DNA from: Mytilus californianus
Lineage: Eukaryota; Mollusca; Bivalvia; Mytilida; Mytilidae
Reading direction: 5' to 3'
Assembly: GCF_021869535.1 (NCBI RefSeq)
Contig: NW_026262668.1
Location: 74,731,558-74,795,557, forward strand
DNA: 64,000 nucleotides
Positions 30,131 to 35,253 of the stretch are shown here, piece after piece (position 1 is the stretch's first letter; every line of letters starts with the position of its first letter). The notes below the pieces were generated by a model. It did not search any database, was not told where the DNA came from, and saw only the letters and a program-made list of their open reading frames with translations. The position numbers and the translations under genes were made by a program.

Positions 30131-33099
30131 TGTCTGTCCGTCCCTCCGTCAGTCCGTCAGTCCTGTTTCTTGTCATCGCAACTCCTCTCAAACCACACAA
30201 TAGAATTTCACGAAACCTTTTTAGATAATAAGGACATACTATGTAGTTGTGCATATCGACAGGAAATTACGATTCAATTTTTTTTCTAGGAGTTACGCCC
30301 CTTTGAACTTGTTTACTTTAATGTACTACTGCAACAGTTTGTCATCTCAACTCCTCTGAAACCACACAACAAAATTTCATGAAACTTTGTAGATAATAAG
30401 GACATACTACGTAGATGTGCATATCGACAGGAAATTACGATTCAATTTTTTTTCCAGGAGTTACGCCCCTTTGAACTTATTTGCCCAATATACTACTGCA
30501 ACCTTTTGTCATCGCAACTCCTCTCAAACCACACAATAGAATTTCATGAAACCTTTTCAGATAATAAGGACATACTACGTAGATGTGCATATCGACAGGA
30601 AATTACGATTCAATTTTTTTTCTAGGAGTTACGCCCCTTTGAACTTATTTGCTTCAATATACCTCTGCAACAGTTTGTCATCGCAACTCCTCTGAAACCA
30701 CACAACAGAATTTCATGAAACTTTGTAGATAATAAGGACATACTAGGTAGATGTGCATATCGACAGGAAATTATGATTCAATTTTTTTTCTAGGAGTTAC
30801 GCCCCTTTGAACTTATTTGCTTCAATATACCTCTGCAACAGTTTGTCATTGCAATTCCTCTGAAACCACACAACAGAATTTCATGAAACTTTGTAGATAA
30901 TAAGGACATACTATGTAGATGTGCATATCGACAGGAAATTCAATTTTGTTTTCTTATACAATATTTTTTCTTACAGTTATTTTATTTCTCCAGTGACTCT
31001 AAGCTCACTAAGGTTCTTTAATTGCAAAACAAATAAGTCCATTTATCAGTGAAATAGGGAAAAATGAAAAACAATATAAACAAATTAGAAAATGTTGCTA
31101 CTGATACAGTCTTTTGATTTAAAAAAAGCTACCGTCTATGTTTTAGAAAATTCCATGAAAATTTGAGAAAGTTATTGATGTCCCAAAACAATGATGAACC
31201 GTAGACGTAATCTGATGCTACTACATGTAAAGAGGCTTTCAAACCATGAGGGTTTCCCATTTTGAAAAGAAACATACCGGATAGCTGTTCAGATTAATCT
31301 TAAGAAACTTAGTTGTTCCTTAATGCAAACAAACAACATGGTGGACGTTAGAGTCGAAAAAAGAAGAAGTAAACATCTGGTCGATAGAGAAGGTCATAAG
31401 ATGGTTCGAAAAAAATCTTTTTTTCCAAAAATAAAGAAAAGTTTAGCTTCAAACAATTTGAACAAGGAAACAAAACACGACACTAGAATTTTACAGTACA
31501 CTTAATTTTCAAGATATTGTTATGTCTAGCCAAACACTTCAAATTGTACAATATATTCTATTAAGTCATATTTTTCAGAATCTTTCTTAAGAATGTAAAA
31601 CACAAGTTATCAATGCATTTCTTTATTCCAGGTTTCGTAAATACAATTTTGTCTTGGAAAGGATTTGTACCTTTGTCTAGACTAACATACTGTGCCTACC
31701 TGATACATCCACTTGTTATGTATTGTTACTACAAATCACGAAAACAGTTGTTGTTTTGGGATGATCATGAAGTGGTAAGGCTGATAGTTCCAAACAGGAT
31801 ATTCAATTTGAACAATATCTGTTGCTGAATCATCAGTTTCGTTAACAGTCAACACTATTGTTATATGTTCAAAGCACTTTTCAAGATATGCCGTCATTAG
31901 TATGAATTAAAAAAGATGCGGGATATATGTTAAAGAGTTTTAAAAACAAAATGACATAAAACTAAGAGACAACAGAGAGGTCAAAATACGGCCTTTAACA
32001 ATAACCACGTGTCCATACAATTATAATTATATGAAAGTCATCAATAAAATGATATTATCAAAGATCTGCCATCAACTAAAAAGTACAAAATTATTAAAAT
32101 ACAACTACTGGCATTACTTTGGACCGGTATTTGCACATGAACATATGTCGGGGATGATTAAAGGTACATATGAGAACGTGCAATACAAACAAGCCGAACA
32201 AACACTTAAATCTATAACGGTATAATAGGCAGTAAAACAAAGAACCAAGCAAAGCAATGACACATAATATTGTATCAAAGAATGATTTCAGCTACTGACA
32301 TCAAGCACAAAGACCTTACCCTGCCGATACGAAATCATTCCGTCCTGCAATTTATCATTACTGGCTGTTCGTCGGAGTAGCTTAAAAAGTGCAGGAAGAC
32401 ATTCTTTTGTGCAATGGCAAGAATTTGCTCATAAAATTAATGTATATTTGAAACGCGTATAATTGTTTTTGTCTTCACGGATTCAAATTATATGGTCGCA
32501 TTTAAAATTTAATCTCAACAATACGTAGCACAATTATTCAACAACCTCAGTACTTTTATAACCTTTATCCATTAATCTGTTCAGTCAAACATAACAATTA
32601 TAGAAGGTCAATTGTTTACATATGGGTGTTACAACCGTTCATCAGAGCTTGGTGCGAAATTCCACATTTGAATAAATTCTTAAAAATGGAATCATACTTC
32701 CACAATAAAACCCTATATGTGTTTTAAAACTAAGACAAAGTTTTGACAATCTTATGATATCTTTATCCCTGTTGTAGCATATCTCAAATGTTTTAAAATC
32801 CATTGATATATCACAAACACGTATGCGGTTGTTAGAGTGCACAAACGCAAAATTATGGTACTTGAGTGCACGGCCATCGCAAAAACTAAAAACGATGCAT
32901 TTCAAAGGTAAATTATATATATAAATCTTAACATATTTGATACATTCAATTATGTTTGGTTTTCTTTTATTTCTAGATATACGAATTTTTTGCACATCTT
33001 GGGATGGCTTATGCAGTTGCATTTGTGGCCTCACTGGTATTTGAATCACCAATGATGGGATTGGAAAAAGTGGTGTTTAGGAAAGACAAGAAGAAATAA
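1828..33099 (+). CDS. nrf-6-like: NRF-6-like membrane acyltransferase, 14 exons, 5' end missing
   Basis: Multi-exon gene of the nose-resistant-to-fluoxetine-6 family: an extracellular cysteine-rich NRF domain followed by a multi-pass acyltransferase-3 domain. Exons are 1828-1979, 3130-3220, 4208-4301, 6245-6522, 7818-7985, 10123-10219, 10923-11015, 12416-12581, 24096-24175, 25559-25663, 27034-27154, 29466-29652, 31632-31774 and 32977-33099. Every exon is bounded by AG and GT, and all 13 junctions keep one open frame: 1898 nt giving 631 residues, then TAA. Visible marks are the NRF cysteines (exons 1-3), a first membrane segment (exon 4), the Arg-X10-His pair of acyltransferase-3 proteins (Arg codon 7922, His codon 7955), and the late SRLTYCAYLIHP helix. 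C. elegans NRF-6 works in intestinal uptake and transport of lipids and drugs. The acyl acceptor is unknown. The signal peptide and start of the NRF domain must lie upstream of the window. Molluscs have many paralogues, so orthology to nrf-6 itself is not claimed. Confidence 0.93.
2170..2770 (+). repeat. Degenerate ~200 bp tandem repeat with GTCT/GTCC lead, intron 1
   Basis: A GTCCGTCTATCTGTCTGTCC tract at about 2186 is followed by three diverged copies of a unit with the shared words aggattttg, aatgacagaa, aactttgtcatttt and gtgtccggct (about 2295-2450, 2515-2660 and 2690-2770). This matches the general design of bivalve nonautonomous elements with a microsatellite beside internal tandem units. 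Confidence 0.55.
3130..3220 (+). CDS. nrf-6-like: NRF-6-like exon 2 (NRF domain)
   Basis: Acceptor atttcag ends at 3129 and donor gtaggt starts at 3221. It begins in phase 0 and ends with one spare base. It encodes ELRVGMCVPNTCSISDIQNL, the two-cysteine C-x5-C block (VGMCVPNTCS) that is a hallmark of NRF domains. Confidence 0.92.
3873..3970. mobile_element. Short MITE-like hairpin, 98 bp
   Basis: Perfect 22 bp terminal inverted repeats, beginning cttttcacaaaaaatcttac and closing with its reverse complement, around a centre that holds a second small palindrome (acgagtaaaaatactcgt). It lies in the intron between exons 2 and 3. A diverged relative is at 19495-19584. Confidence 0.7.
4208..4301 (+). 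CDS. nrf-6-like: NRF-6-like exon 3 (end of NRF domain)
   Basis: Acceptor ttttcag ends at 4207. Donor gtaggt at 4302 is chosen over gtattt at 4306, because the latter would include an in-frame TAG. It encodes a stretch with one Cys (GGDCKK) ending in FRARIA, the usual run-in to the first membrane helix. It ends with two bases of a codon, matching the next exon. Confidence 0.88.
4520..4650 (-). repeat. Dispersed mussel-type repeat fragment
   Basis: A diverged copy of the repeat also seen at 62125-62260, with shared words such as gatgtatgattgcc, gacaac/gacaag, ataccaaatga and tttaacaatgag, aaaacccatacc. Its reverse complement resembles the tails at 42350-42470 and 47200-47340 (cattggcaat...catctt). 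Confidence 0.5.
4705..5286. mobile_element. Fold-back element, about 580 bp
   Basis: The ends form imperfect inverted repeats: aaaggagaaggcccagtaag on the left and its near complement ccttaccggaccttctcctt on the right. A second, inner inverted pair (about 4928-4975 against 5028-5072, containing ttttgtctaaaatg and cattttagacaaaa) makes the whole unit able to fold. There is no coding frame. It lies in the intron between exons 3 and 4. Confidence 0.65.
5805..5885 (+). repeat. Fragment of the 'cctgtcccaagtcaggagcc' repeat family
   Basis: acaccccgccacattcttt and cctgtctcgagtcaagagcc tgtagttcagtgg match the fuller copies at 42050-42476 and 46920-47340. It is intronic and carries no gene; the surrounding short frame is spurious. 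Confidence 0.55.
6245..6522 (+). CDS. nrf-6-like: NRF-6-like exon 4 (first membrane helix plus polar linker)
   Basis: Acceptor catttatag ends at 6244 and donor gtataa starts at 6523. The open frame extends upstream to an ATG at 6210, but only the acceptor at 6244 fits the phase left by exon 3, and it joins directly into the hydrophobic run IIISVLVGLVIIATMYD. About 75 polar, charged residues follow, with many Asp, Glu, Gly and Ser. This is the variable linker between the NRF domain and the acyltransferase domain. Confidence 0.85.
6523..7817 (+). other. Intron between exons 4 and 5
   Basis: AT-rich, with poly-A and poly-T runs. No exon and no clear repeat structure were recognised. Confidence 0.6.
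7818..7985 (+). CDS. nrf-6-like: NRF-6-like exon 5 (start of acyltransferase-3 domain, catalytic-type His)
   Basis: Acceptor gtttcag ends at 7817 and donor gtaagt starts at 7986. It encodes LLSFSVYTNGAKIL and then NGIRFISMSWVILGHTY. The Arg (codon 7922) and His (codon 7955) are 11 residues apart, the spacing of the conserved Arg/His pair in the first helix of acyltransferase-3 enzymes, so the active-site signature is intact. Confidence 0.93.
8163..9500. repeat. 539 bp tandem array ending in a palindrome, intron 5
   Basis: The unit starting aaatgcgttttgttaaaata occurs at 8163, 8702 and 9241, so two full 539 bp copies are followed by a partial third. The partial copy turns back on itself near 9418-9426 (tatatatatata centre). 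The sequence from about 9427 to 9500 is the reverse complement of the preceding part, giving arms of roughly 75-80 bp. An antisense copy is at 23050-23290. The short frames inside it are not conserved genes. Confidence 0.8.
10123..10219 (+). CDS. nrf-6-like: NRF-6-like exon 6
   Basis: Acceptor ctacag ends at 10122 and donor gtatga starts at 10220. Phase is 1 in and 2 out. It contains AIGNAEVSVDTFFAL, which matches the family pattern N(A/G)xxSVDTFF at the start of the second acyltransferase helix. Confidence 0.92.
10385..10745 (-). repeat. 3' tail repeat of the reverse-transcriptase family (antisense)
   Basis: The reverse complement carries the words found after the RT remnant at 28470-28690: ccacatgtgg/ccactagtgg, ggatctgcttaccct, cacctgagatcac, ttttggtggggctcgtgttgc, ttagttttctatgttgt and ttgactatccctttgatatc. 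It is intronic, between exons 6 and 7, and has no gene. Confidence 0.65.
10923..11015 (+). CDS. nrf-6-like: NRF-6-like exon 7
   Basis: Acceptor attttag ends at 10922 and donor gtaaga starts at 11016. Phase is 2 in and 2 out. It encodes SGTLLTYVVLNQL, completing the helix begun in exon 6, then a lysine-rich loop and the conserved FYFHRFWR segment typical of this family. Confidence 0.92.
11016..12415 (+). other. Intron between exons 7 and 8
   Basis: It holds a gtccgtctgttcatcc-led repeat at about 11390-11640, the MITE at 11688-11893, and at 11990-12130 a fragment (caatcggtaaatttacagat, ctgacgac) related to 24770-24850. No exon is seen. Confidence 0.6.
11688..11893. mobile_element. MITE with TA flanks and ctgtaaaccaact ends
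   Basis: Inverted ends ctgtaaaccaact (11690) and agttggtttacag (ending 11891) are each bordered by TA, as after Tc1/mariner-type insertion. The inside is rich in cgcgaaa/tttcgcg words, which form further inverted pairs. It is 202 bp without TA and encodes no protein. Confidence 0.75.
12416..12581 (+). CDS. nrf-6-like: NRF-6-like exon 8
   Basis: Acceptor ataacag ends at 12415 and donor gtaatt starts at 12582. Phase is 2 in and 0 out. It contains RLTPPYMLIMM, GPMW, two Cys and TWWWNLLYINNF, all recognisable NRF-6-family blocks. The following intron is 11.5 kb, the longest in the gene. Confidence 0.93.
13720..13995 (+). repeat. Dispersed repeat, copy 1
   Basis: It shares a long near-identical block with 33715-33990: gttgtcaatataatggaatt, gcgactgtcatacaagtgag, aggtttag, gctataaaaccaggtt and ccatttctacataa-like words through caagtcaggaatatgacagt to ggagttcagtatttttg. 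It is a 3'-tail-like dispersed element. Confidence 0.7.
15309..16380. repeat. 536 bp tandem duplication
   Basis: Two head-to-tail copies, starting at cattcacccttcataaccac at 15309 and 15845, differ at a modest number of sites. Both end with ggttgaacct(t/a)atactta. No open frame is shared. It lies in the large intron after exon 8. Confidence 0.8.
17950..17998. repeat. Short palindrome, gagacatataatacattgta
   Basis: ccagagacatataatacatt is followed directly by its inverse (ttatatgtctcgg). A similar hairpin (cagagacatatatatgtctc) is at 52260-52281, so both may be ends or relics of one family. Confidence 0.5.
18121..18900. repeat. Cluster of CCTAGG palindromes with internal ~185 bp tandem duplication
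   Basis: The word ttttcctaggaaaat or a close variant, usually followed by (a/g)agtc, recurs irregularly at about 18139, 18168, 18199, 18252, 18412, 18627, 18752, 18785 and 18816. Between 18479 and 18850 a unit of about 185 bp is duplicated (actgttaaacaa, ccattgtttaca, tttctttcatta, ggacgtttttacc). The short open frame at 18241 is incidental. Confidence 0.7.
19495..19584. mobile_element. Diverged relative of the hairpin element at 3873
   Basis: It shares caaaaaatcttacgag, acttgtaagtcatga, atttcagt, aacttac and tttttgtgaaaag in the same order as 3873-3970, but the arms have drifted. It is an older copy of the same family, in the intron between exons 8 and 9. Confidence 0.6.
20085..20515 (-). 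repeat. Tandem repeat element with ggacggacg tract
   Basis: Two-plus diverged ~160 bp units in antisense (aagggacataactca, aaaagtgacactacccaaat, ttaggcaaactt aagtta) end in cggacggacggacgtacaga and tgcccctgct...gagggcata. The sense version is at 56025-56950. Confidence 0.7.
21640..22060. repeat. Tandem repeat element with 20 bp poly-C run
   Basis: Two diverged units share gggaacttacatcaatagat, accaaagtttcat and tggtgaaag. They are separated by a run of 20 C (21850-21869) and end in a gacagacagacggtcagac tract. The design is the same as the other microsatellite-plus-tandem elements in this window. Confidence 0.65.
22255..22495. repeat. 117-118 bp tandem duplication
   Basis: The two copies share cttgtaattgaggg, cccttactatttttttt, gaagcataaatt and ttttttactaccctc, at about 22257 and 22374. 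Overlapping short frames on both strands arise from this duplication and are not treated as genes. Confidence 0.6.
23050..23290 (-). repeat. Antisense copy of the 539 bp repeat family
   Basis: It carries acaagtctaaattgaaaaca, gttcaaacctatgattgcg, ggataaaaaccgcaattttt, ttttaacaaaacgcatttga and ccattggcgattgccaaata, all reverse complements of words in the 8163-9500 array. A (TA)n run follows at about 23358-23379. Confidence 0.75.
24096..24175 (+). CDS. nrf-6-like: NRF-6-like exon 9
   Basis: Acceptor atttcag ends at 24095 and donor gtaagt starts at 24176. Phase is 0 in and 2 out. It encodes CFGHAWYLANDMQFYVISP, one of the strongest family signatures (WYLANDMQF), followed by a hydrophobic helix. 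It joins exon 8 in phase despite the very long intron. Confidence 0.93.
24176..25558 (+). other. Intron between exons 9 and 10
   Basis: The part from about 24600 to 25000 is a dispersed repeat (aacgaagagacaaaccaagg, ctcctaaaggagcgagatcg, gacaggataagcgactcctg) related to 11990-12130. The rest is unremarkable AT-rich sequence. Confidence 0.5.
25559..25663 (+). CDS. nrf-6-like: NRF-6-like exon 10
   Basis: Acceptor attttcag ends at 25558 and donor gtgaat starts at 25664. Phase is 2 in and 2 out. It encodes a membrane helix (TIVTLVLWVGTAITTAVIS) and a short polar loop. Confidence 0.9.
26520..26850 (-). repeat. 3' tail repeat of the reverse-transcriptase family (antisense)
   Basis: The same family and orientation as 10385-10745 (gggaaacaacgaaaagacaa, actgagcaacacgagtc, ggtcacattcgagaaaaaga, catatccgtcgtcatc). 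It is intronic, between exons 10 and 11. The 79- and 68-codon frames across it are not genes. Confidence 0.65.
27034..27154 (+). CDS. nrf-6-like: NRF-6-like exon 11
   Basis: Acceptor tttatcag ends at 27033 and donor gtaaga starts at 27155. Phase is 2 in and 0 out. It contains the family motif RIGPYLVGMYTGYIL (Arg-x-Gly-Pro-Tyr), preceded by DAYYQMPYC and followed by a lysine/cysteine-rich loop. Confidence 0.93.
27634..28389 (+). pseudogene. 5'-truncated reverse transcriptase (Penelope-like type)
   Basis: An open frame of about 250 codons with no ATG start (it opens at TTG after upstream stops) and a TAA end. It shows conserved RT blocks: QTVGIPMRTNCAPLLADLFL (fingers/palm) and FRYIDDVLSL with the YIDD catalytic box, then KLYDKRDDFSFPI and YGVYISQLIRYSRAC. 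The canonical Gly in IPMG(T) is Arg here (IPMR). N-terminal parts and any endonuclease domain are missing. It lies in the sense direction in the intron between exons 11 and 12. Assignment to the Penelope-like group is by general resemblance; only the RT identity is firm. Confidence 0.8.
28470..28695 (+). repeat. 3' tail of the RT element
   Basis: It follows the RT remnant directly: gccacatgtggagcaggatc, acccttccggagcacctgag, tttttggcggggtttgtgtt, tttttggcaatggcg and tccctttggtatctttcatc. Its recurrence at 10.4, 26.5 and 40.8 kb marks it as the element's 3' end. Confidence 0.7.
29466..29652 (+). CDS. nrf-6-like: NRF-6-like exon 12
   Basis: Acceptor gtttcag ends at 29465 and donor gtatat starts at 29653. 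Phase is 0 in and 1 out. It encodes two helices around a loop: IWAVFAASALAVLYGIYDD, then AALYNVLHKTVWGAAVCWV and IFACATGNGG. The R/K-x-VW-x-xxxxW pattern and the C-x-TGxGG end are typical of the family. Confidence 0.93.
30090..30960 (+). repeat. Five-copy 168 bp tandem array with GTCC microsatellite
   Basis: The word gacatact recurs at 30233, 30401, 30569, 30737 and 30905, exactly 168 bp apart each time. Units contain catcgcaactcctct, aaaccacacaa, ggaaattacgattcaatttt and aggagttacgcccctttgaa. A ccgtccgtctgtctgtccgt tract at about 30122-30160 precedes the array. It is intronic, between exons 12 and 13. Confidence 0.85.
31632..31774 (+). CDS. nrf-6-like: NRF-6-like exon 13
   Basis: Acceptor attccag ends at 31631 and donor gtaagg starts at 31775. 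Phase is 1 in and 0 out. It encodes FVNTILSWKGFVPLSRLTYC and AYLIHPLVMYCYY. The PLSRLTYxAYLxHP block is the best-known C-terminal signature of NRF-6-like proteins. Confidence 0.94.
31775..32976 (+). other. Intron between exons 13 and 14
   Basis: AT-rich. The 136-codon antisense frame at 32642-33052 overlaps the last exon and has no recognisable features. No repeat was identified with confidence. Confidence 0.55.
32977..33099 (+). CDS. nrf-6-like: NRF-6-like terminal exon 14
   Basis: Acceptor atttctag ends at 32976. It opens in phase 0 with a last membrane helix (GMAYAVAFVASLVFESP), continues through MMGLEKVVF and a lysine-rich tail, and ends at TAA (33097-33099). The VSLxFExPxxxLEK-type ending is usual for the family, so the 3' end is complete. 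Confidence 0.93.
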   Translation: MYEFFAHLGMAYAVAFVASLVFESPMMGLEKVVFRKDKKK

Positions 33100-33132
33100 G
33101 AACTTTGAAAATGAATATGAAAGTACCTTATT

Positions 33133-33138
33133 AATAAA
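33133..33138 (+). promoter_or_regulatory. Polyadenylation signal of the NRF-6-like gene
   Basis: AATAAA lies 34 bases after the stop codon in a T-rich context. It is the nearest canonical signal and would give a very short 3' UTR. Confidence 0.6.
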
Positions 33139-33709
33139 ATGTATATGAATCAGTTTCAGTATACGTTTGATGTTTTTTTTAATTTTACTTTTCAAGGGAG
33201 TCGGGATTGGAAGTGGGTTTTCATTTCAGTATTCTTTAATTTTATGTCATCTTTCTCCATTTTTTTTTATTTTGATCACCCCATTATTCTCAATTCAATT
33301 TTAAGGTAATTTTTCGGGGTTTTGTTTTATATTTCCCTCAATATTCTCTATTCAGTAAACCCACAGAAACACTGTAATATGGCTACAAATGGCGAAAACC
33401 TATTACTACATTAATTTGGTAAGTTTTTAAGCTTGGGCGTCTACGTTAAAAGAAAATTGTATTCAAGAAACGTTCAATAGTGCAATACTGGTTCTAATTT
33501 CTTATCATGTACTACTTTTCGAAATTAATATTCCTAAACATACTTATAACAAACCTTTAATCAATCATGACATCGTTAATTTGTGGCTTTTGACGTACAT
33601 TTTTCCTTTTGAAAACTTTTCGTCTCGAGTATACCTACATGATGAATATAAAAATTAGGAGATATGGTATGATTTTCATTGAGACAACAAAATTGATGAT
33701 CTTTGTCTT

Positions 33710-33990
33710 TTTATCTATTATGTCTGTTTGTTTTGCTCACACATTGTTGTCAATATAATGGAATTCTATGCGACTGTCATACAAGTGAGAGGTTTAGCGA
33801 GCTATAAAACCAGGTTTAATCCACCATTTTCTACATAAGGAAATGCCTGTACCAAGTCAGGAATATGACAGTTGTTTTCCATTCGTTAGATGAGTTTGAG
33901 CTTTTGATATTGCCATTTTATAGAGGACTTTCCGTTTTGGATTTCCCTTGGAGTTCAGTATTTTTGTTATTTTACTTTTTACCCGCTACG
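33710..33990 (+). repeat. Dispersed repeat, copy 2
   Basis: The same family as 13720-13995, in the same orientation and with only scattered differences. It sits downstream of the NRF-6-like gene, about 250 bp before the 4.2 kb transposon. Confidence 0.7.
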
Positions 33991-34238
33991 CTTTGAAGGT
34001 ACCATTGTTTTGGGTATTTGATTAATATGAATACGTTTAATGTTATTTTTTTTCATCTACAACATGGTTCTGTAAGACATTTATTTGACTTCTCAAGTAG
34101 TATCCAAATGCTCCTTCTTTTTTCACTGTTTTCTCTACTTGTTTACCTGTCTTGTAATGATTCTAAGAATTATTATTATTTTTAAATATTTTTGACATAT
34201 GTTCATCATTATGCACTTGCAGTCATCTTGACCACTCA

Positions 34239-34242
34239 TTTA
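34239..34242 (+). repeat. Left target-site duplication (TTTA)
   Basis: TTTA directly precedes the first base of the left 468 bp repeat and is repeated at 38422-38425 directly after the right one. Four bases can match by chance, but the match is at the exact outer borders and absent at both inner borders. Confidence 0.65.
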
Positions 34243-34710
34243 GGTACCAGTCTTGTATTACAATTTCAGTTTCCGGTGCATGTCAAAACATGGAGTTAAA
34301 TAAAATAGTCCCAATTTTTCTGAATTTTTTTCTGCACTGCCTATAAACTGTTTGATTAAAACTTTGTGATGAATTGAAAGTACTATTTAAATGTAACAAA
34401 AATATTGCATCTTTTTTCAGAAATTAAATTAGGAAGGTGGAAGGATCTAATGTTTACTAGAAGTGGTGCGGTCGGATGAAAACAGCAAACAGAAAGTAGA
34501 AAAAGGAAGTTTTGACTTCGAGGTTGATTAACTTTTTATTCTTCGTGGCAAGGTGCCCTTTTTTTTGCATGAAATCATAGTTTAACATTACTAAATGCAT
34601 GATCTGTACACAAAAAAAATTTTCTATGTAGCATTTTTGAATAAAATTTTTTTGAAGATCAGCTGTTTTGCATGTAAGCCTATGGAGCAATCAATTACAA
34701 GACTGCAACC
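34243..34710 (+). repeat. Left 468 bp terminal direct repeat
   Basis: It aligns base for base, by eye, with 37954-38421. It contains AATAAA and T-rich tracts and a 77-codon antisense frame present in both copies, which is probably meaningless. It ends 28 bases before the ATG of the endonuclease-like gene, so it may provide its promoter. Confidence 0.92.
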
Positions 34711-34738
34711 TGGGTAGTGATTTTTGGAATTTTTTTTC

Positions 34739-35224
34739 ATGTTAAAAATGCAAATTTCCCAGGATGCTGCAACTGATTTACATATTCTGGGTACTATACT
34801 ACCTCATGGTATTTTTAAAATGGATCCTCAGTGGAAAGTTGTGCAATTAGCAGGCTTAATTTCAAAAATTGACCAAAATGTCCAAAATTCCAAGGGTTGC
34901 CAAATTTGGTCGACAGTATTTGCAGTCAATCAAAGAGAAAGGGGTTTAACTCGTGGTCCAAAATATGGTCGTCTAAAAGTAAAGTGGCCAAATGGAAGAA
35001 AAAATTTTTATCTGGCTCACAGATTTATGTTTATGTTACAAAATGACCTAACAGAGATAGCTGCGGATTTACATGTTTCACACCTATGTCACAATAGTTT
35101 GTGTATTAATCCTGAACATTTGTCTCTAGAACCTCCCAATATAAATAATAGCAGGCAAATATGTAAAAATTTAGTTCCACAAACCTGTCAGACACATGGA
35201 ATGTACCCAGAATGCATAATTTAG
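34739..35224 (+). CDS. His-Cys-box (I-PpoI-like) endonuclease-like protein
   Basis: 161 residues from the first ATG. The open frame reaches five codons further up, to a TTG that a eukaryote would not normally use. The middle has basic, beta-rich sequence (GRLKVKWPNGRKNFYLAHRF). The core is LHVSHLCHNSLCINPEHL, then NINNSRQIC, then CQTHGMYPEC. Numbered from the ATG: His115, Cys117, Cys122, His127, Asn136, Cys142. The steps +2, +7, +12, +21 and +27 from the His are those I recall for I-PpoI (His98, Cys100, Cys105, His110, Asn119, Cys125), i.e. catalytic His and Asn plus zinc ligands. Cys150, His153 and Cys159 could complete the second zinc site. By inference it is a nuclease that nicks or cuts DNA during movement of its element, or a DNA-binding partner of the transposase. 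Confidence 0.8.
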   Translation: MLKMQISQDAATDLHILGTILPHGIFKMDPQWKVVQLAGLISKIDQNVQNSKGCQIWSTVFAVNQRERGLTRGPKYGRLKVKWPNGRKNFYLAHRFMFMLQNDLTEIAADLHVSHLCHNSLCINPEHLSLEPPNINNSRQICKNLVPQTCQTHGMYPECII

Positions 35225-35253
35225 TTGCAGTATGTAAGTAAAATACAGAAATG

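Noticed and set aside
30090..30960. CRISPR array
   Set aside because: Repeats are contiguous 168 bp units without unique spacers, in a eukaryotic intron.
32642..33052. 136-codon antisense frame
   Set aside because: It overlaps the conserved last exon on the opposite strand and shows no domain.
34457..34690. 77-codon antisense frame, also at 38168-38401
   Set aside because: It occurs twice only because the 468 bp repeats are identical; low complexity and no domain.
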